Shown: positions 33,879-35,965 of the stretch, one piece after another
Layout: each line of letters begins with the position of its first letter
Numbering within the stretch: the first letter of the stretch is position 1
Origin: Ichthyophonus hoferi
Lineage: Eukaryota > Opisthokonta > Ichthyosporea > Ichthyophonida > Ichthyophonidae
DNA: 35,965 nucleotides
NCBI GenBank assembly: GCA_002751075.1
Contig: NAOQ01000117.1
Span: 118,180-154,144, forward strand
Reading direction: 5' to 3'
Made by a program: the position numbers and the translations under genes
The notes under the pieces: generated by a model
Told to the model about the DNA's origin: nothing
What the model saw: only the letters and a program-made list of their open reading frames with translations
Databases searched by the model: none

Positions 33879-35965
33879 ATGCTACCATGGATAGCCTTTA
33901 TCCTTCTGCGGGTAAGTGTTTGTTTTGGGTTGTTCAAAAACAAAGAACCATCATTTCGCGCTTCAATAGTAAAACAATAAATTTGCAGCCAAATAAACTG
34001 GTCAGTTGCTTATCAGATAGTATTCTATTTACTCTTTAACATTTCCGTGTTGGCTGAGGCAGCTACCTATTTTCTAGAGAGATATGGACCTCTCTTATTT
34101 TCTATGGCTAATATACATTTTAACCTAGCAGGCTATACTATCAACAGCCGCACAGAAAGCCACACTCAGTAATGTGCAGGTGCTTTTACCGTACACTGCC
34201 TCACAAGTGGAGTATCCCACGTATACCCTCCTGGGCTATGGTGGTTGTTTCAACTGGTGAGTGAGTGTAGTGTATATGGATTTAGGGTTATATTGAAGTT
34301 TTATCAGTGTTGTCTATTTGGTCAAGAGGAAGTTATACTGGGAGAAGGAGGAGCAAGAGAATGTGCCATTGGGTTATTTTTATGCTTTATAATGATGATA
34401 AAGTGGATGAGGAGAGAGAGAGAGACATAGAGAGAAAGAGGGAGGGAGCACAATGAGTATAAATGTGCGTGCCAATATATGTATAAAGTAACATTAATAT
34501 GGCTATGTAATCACACAATATCACAATGTACAGGGTAGAATCTGGGGTGATAGATATTAATGAGTTGTTGGTATGGTATATGGATAATGGCGCATAGAGC
34601 GATTCTCTGTCATATTTTATATACCTTATATCTTTTAGAGGAGATTGTTGCTTTTGGCTATAATTTTATATAGTTATAAATACGCACAAATGTATATATA
34701 TATATATCATCTTTTATATATATAGTTTTTTTAGCTGTATAGTCTATATGGCATTATATACGCATACTTTCTCACTTATATCATGTTTCATACATATAAG
34801 CTAATAATAATAATACAGCAACTAATAGCTCCAACTATGTAACTGTATTAACCTGTTAGGTCTATTCTACCCAACTCTATCCATATCCTTAGGGCATCAA
34901 CCGATCGATCTGTGGTGAAAGTAAACCCCCTTAGTGTTGGGGGGGTCTGTAGCCAGAGTGCCCAAATTACAGTCCAGCCTGGCAATCAAGAAGAGTTTGC
35001 TATTATACAGGCCACAGATCCTGGTTAGTTTATTGTCTTTCTGCGTATGTGTAGGAATAGGATATGGTGGGAGTAGGAGTGGGTGGCAAGGGAGGGCTCT
35101 ATGGTTTCTGTGCATGTCTCATTGTGTTTTTTTTAACTATATATATATGATGTGTAGTTCTTTATTTATACACACATACGTGTACAGAGAAGTATAACAC
35201 CTAAATGATTGGATAAGCTGTGGTTAAATAACCAAGTGCCATAGGTTTAGGTTTTCAATTGATGTGGTAGATTAGATATGATTGATACTAACTGCCTGCA
35301 AGAGACAGGTAAATGTAATAGGGTACGATATGGCCACCATATGAAACACGTTTTAAAACTAATAGTACTAGTGGGAGGGTAAAAGGGCAAGATGATATGG
35401 TAGACCAATAGGATGACAGAGCTTTTTATACACAGTCACACCCGTGCGTCATACTGACTTAATTAACGGGGTATGTTGTGTTGTTTACAGCCACCAATCA
35501 ACGGTTAGAGTGCAAGGTGCGTGTTGGACGTGTAGCGAGCATTAGCCTCAACACGAAGAGCAAGTTTATTAATAGAGATGAGCTAGTAGTGGTTGAGATA
35601 GAAGGAAAAGACAGGGACCGTAAGTTGGCTGCATTGTGGTTTTATTGTTATTCCTTTGTGATTTATTTCTTTTTTTTGTTTTTGTCTATTCTATTTGTTC
35701 TTTGTTATTTACTGTTTGATGCTTTAATTTCTTTGTTTGCTGTATTATAATGGGTCTTCACAAATATGAAATTGTAGCTTTCCTAATATCTTTCCTCTAT
35801 TGACATTGACATGTATGGAGTTTACTGTGCTAAGGGCTAATATATATTGTTACTTACTGGGATCTATTTCTTTGTACCGGTACCGTATGCTCTGTCGTAT
35901 ACTGTATACCATATATCATATATTATATATCTTATATGCTATACCCTGTACCTTATACCCTATAC
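33879..35965 (+). CDS. NUP210: NUP210/gp210-like nuclear pore membrane glycoprotein, 5' part (4 exons)
   Basis: Exons 33879-33911, 34129-34256, 34893-35023 and 35491-35619 join in frame to 140 residues, after which a GTAAGT donor opens an intron that runs off the window. The start MLPWIAFILL followed by a small-residue stretch (AILSTAAQ) is a signal peptide. The mature start NVQVLLPY.....GGCFNWAST then VVKVNPL and CSQSAQITV matches the first lumenal Ig-like repeat of NUP210, which from memory reads VPKVLLPF, GCYRWSST, VASIEPL and CSQKAVVQ. Exon 4 (RLECKVRVGRVASISLNTK) fits its next segment. gp210 is a large single-pass protein of the pore membrane with most of its mass in the perinuclear lumen. 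The exon 2 acceptor is CTAG at 34128; CAG three bases later is equally possible. No breaks are seen. Confidence 0.87.
35880..35965. repeat. Degenerate ATAC/TATA low-complexity repeat at the right edge
   Basis: Repeated TATAC, CCGTA and ATATAT words inside intron 4 of the NUP210-like gene, cut by the window end. Confidence 0.6.

Noticed and set aside
34536-34578. Possible extra exon in the NUP210-like gene (VESGVIDINELL) between exons 2 and 3
   Set aside because: It has splice-like borders and is phase-compatible upstream, but it ends in phase 0 and breaks the join to exon 3, while exon 2 to exon 3 directly restores the family sequence around GCFNWAST.

Overview
The window is AT-rich eukaryotic DNA. 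Its genes are cut into short exons by mostly small GT-AG introns, separated by low-complexity AT-rich spacers and old mobile-element debris. The gene set (Rab5, ribosomal protein eL41, a gp210/NUP210-type pore glycoprotein, an intron-bearing universal stress protein, an Sfm1-type SPOUT methyltransferase) points to an early-branching animal. A demosponge such as Amphimedon is my best guess; this is inference, since no species marker was searched. Most genes cannot be found as single long ORFs, so I rebuilt them exon by exon. Phases agree and lengths divide by three for all but one junction.

Layout. 1-108 is the edge of a Ty1/copia-like pol fossil. 2912-3299 is the tiny eL41 gene (25 codons) with a TATA box, a TOP-like start and a 5' UTR intron. 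5499-7761 (minus) is a 5-exon Sfm1-like SPOUT methyltransferase, convergent with eL41 and divergent from the next gene. 9689-13350 (plus) is a 6-exon universal stress protein. 15718-19751 (minus) is a complete 8-exon Rab5 of 203 residues. About 20.6-25.1 kb is a nest of mobile elements: a tandem non-autonomous LTR-type fossil with a long-TIR element inserted in it and an assembly gap whose two flanks are identical. 25467-26489 (plus) is an intronless six-helix membrane protein I cannot name. Another copy of part of the TIR element lies at 27330-27812. 28293-30762 (minus) is a WD-repeat-like gene with a cluster of TAATC motifs upstream. 31592-32937 is a short LTR element that looks structurally whole (two LTRs and a 5-bp target duplication) but is non-coding. 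33879-35619 (plus) holds the first four exons of a NUP210/gp210 homologue that runs off the right edge.

The genes are housekeeping or stress genes from unrelated pathways (ribosome, early endosome, nuclear pore), with no operon-like logic. eL41 and the Sfm1-like enzyme, whose yeast relative modifies ribosomal protein uS3, are both ribosome-linked neighbours; that may be chance. The most unusual signals are the same dispersed repeat lying beside exon boundaries in introns of both the stress-protein gene and Rab5, the duplicated gap edges, the intronless membrane-protein gene inside the transposon nest, and the TAATC cluster.
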